DNA from: Deltaproteobacteria bacterium
Lineage (GTDB): Bacteria; Desulfobacterota; Desulfovibrionia; Desulfovibrionales; Desulfovibrionaceae
Reading direction: 5' to 3'
DNA length: 8,679 bases
Assembly (NCBI GenBank): GCA_025350085.1
Contig: JANXYI010000018.1
Location: 1 to 8,679 of the forward strand
Shown in pieces: positions 8,234 to 8,679 of the stretch (positions are counted from its first letter, which is position 1; each line of letters begins with the position of its first letter). The notes under the pieces are model-generated. The model worked only from the letters and a program-made list of their open reading frames with translations. It searched no databases and was not told the DNA's origin. The position numbers and the translations under genes are program-made.

Positions 8234-8679
8234 TCAGGCGCCCGGATGCTCCAGGTGCCCGGCCAGTATGCGCAGGACCTGGGCCGCGCTCTCATCCACC
8301 AGCGGCGTGCAGAGCCCAAGCTTCAGCCCGGCCTTGCGGTAGGCCAGCAGCCCTTCCGGCGCGCCCAGATCAAAGCCCGTGAGCTCCCGGCAGTTCAGCG
8401 AGCCGAAGCGCGCGAGAAAATATTCGCGATATTCCTGCACCGGGACGTAGGTGTCGTCCAAGTCGTCGGTGAGGGAGTCGCGGCCGAGCGCCAGCCCCAG
8501 GGCCATGACCCCGCCGGAAAAGGCGCCGCACGGCCCGCAGGTGCGCGCAACCCCGCTGCAGAAGCCCGTGGCCATCCGGGGGATGAGCGGCGAGTCGACG
8601 CCCAGGGCCTCGGCCACGGCCAGGAGCACGGACTCGGCGCAGAGCAGGGACGGGTTGGCGTCGATGAGCGCCCGGGCGC
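8234..8679 (-). CDS. C_GCAxxG_C_C family cysteine-rich protein (5'-truncated by window edge)
   Basis: Putative redox-active or metal-binding protein of unknown function; the family is about 140 residues long with four conserved cysteines. The frame is open to the window edge and gives 147 residues without the true start. A GTG within it at 8629 is unlikely to be the start, because the conserved N-terminal LCAESVLLAV lies just before and across it. Counting from the first whole codon at the edge, cysteines are C13 (LCAES), C40 (GFCSG), C47 and C50 (TCGPCGAFSGG), C96 (NCRELTG) and C123 (LCTPLV). C13, C50, C96 and C123 match the family pattern; C40 and C47 are extra and create a CGPC motif. No signal peptide or membrane helix is visible in this part. 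It ends two bases before the PabB-PabC start, so the two genes are probably co-transcribed. No functional link to folate synthesis is known to me. Confidence 0.82.
   Translation of the reverse strand, partial: ARALIDANPSLLCAESVLLAVAEALGVDSPLIPRMATGFCSGVARTCGPCGAFSGGVMALGLALGRDSLTDDLDDTYVPVQEYREYFLARFGSLNCRELTGFDLGAPEGLLAYRKAGLKLGLCTPLVDESAAQVLRILAGHLEHPGA

Noticed and set aside
8234..8629. GTG at 8629 taken as the start of the cysteine-rich protein
   Set aside because: The frame continues to the window edge, and the family's conserved N-terminal cysteine region (LCAES) lies upstream of that GTG, so the gene is truncated by the window rather than starting there.

Overview
This GC-rich (by eye well over 60 % G+C) window reads as ordinary bacterial chromosome. 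It is densely coded, with six genes plus their control region. Base composition, codon use and the style of the signalling proteins suggest a sulfate-reducer-type Desulfobacterota (Desulfovibrionales). That placement is inferred from gene style only, because no rRNA or other phylogenetic marker is present.

Layout: (1) Positions 1-774, minus strand: the N-terminal 258 residues of RimO, the methylthiotransferase acting on ribosomal protein uS12; its 3' end lies outside the window. (2) Positions 775-919: a relatively AT-rich divergent control region. It holds a plausible sigma70 promoter for the rightward genes, a perfect 6-3-6 palindrome touching the -35 box, and a ribosome binding site for each flanking gene. 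(3) Positions 920-6393, plus strand: four closely packed genes that look like one operon. They encode a soluble histidine kinase with a Rossmann-like N-terminal domain and a PAS domain, RdgB/HAM1 nucleotide-house-cleaning pyrophosphatase, GlmS glucosamine-6-phosphate synthase, and a membrane Cache-GGDEF diguanylate cyclase. Gaps are 9, 29 and 21 bases. (4) Positions 6390-8679, minus strand: a PabB-PabC fusion for p-aminobenzoate synthesis, preceded 2 bases upstream by a C_GCAxxG_C_C-family cysteine-rich protein whose 5' end lies outside the window. The two convergent transcription units meet at one CTAG that supplies both stop codons.

The genes cover translation-apparatus modification, nucleotide-pool cleaning, amino-sugar (cell envelope) synthesis, folate synthesis and two signalling proteins. 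The histidine kinase has no response regulator in the window, and the PabB-PabC fusion has no PabA. I saw no tRNA, rRNA, insertion sequence, CRISPR, phage or attachment-site signature. I found no clearly undescribed system. The least explained items are the Rossmann-like domain on the kinase, its linkage to glmS and a c-di-GMP synthase, and the CGPC motif in the cysteine-rich protein.
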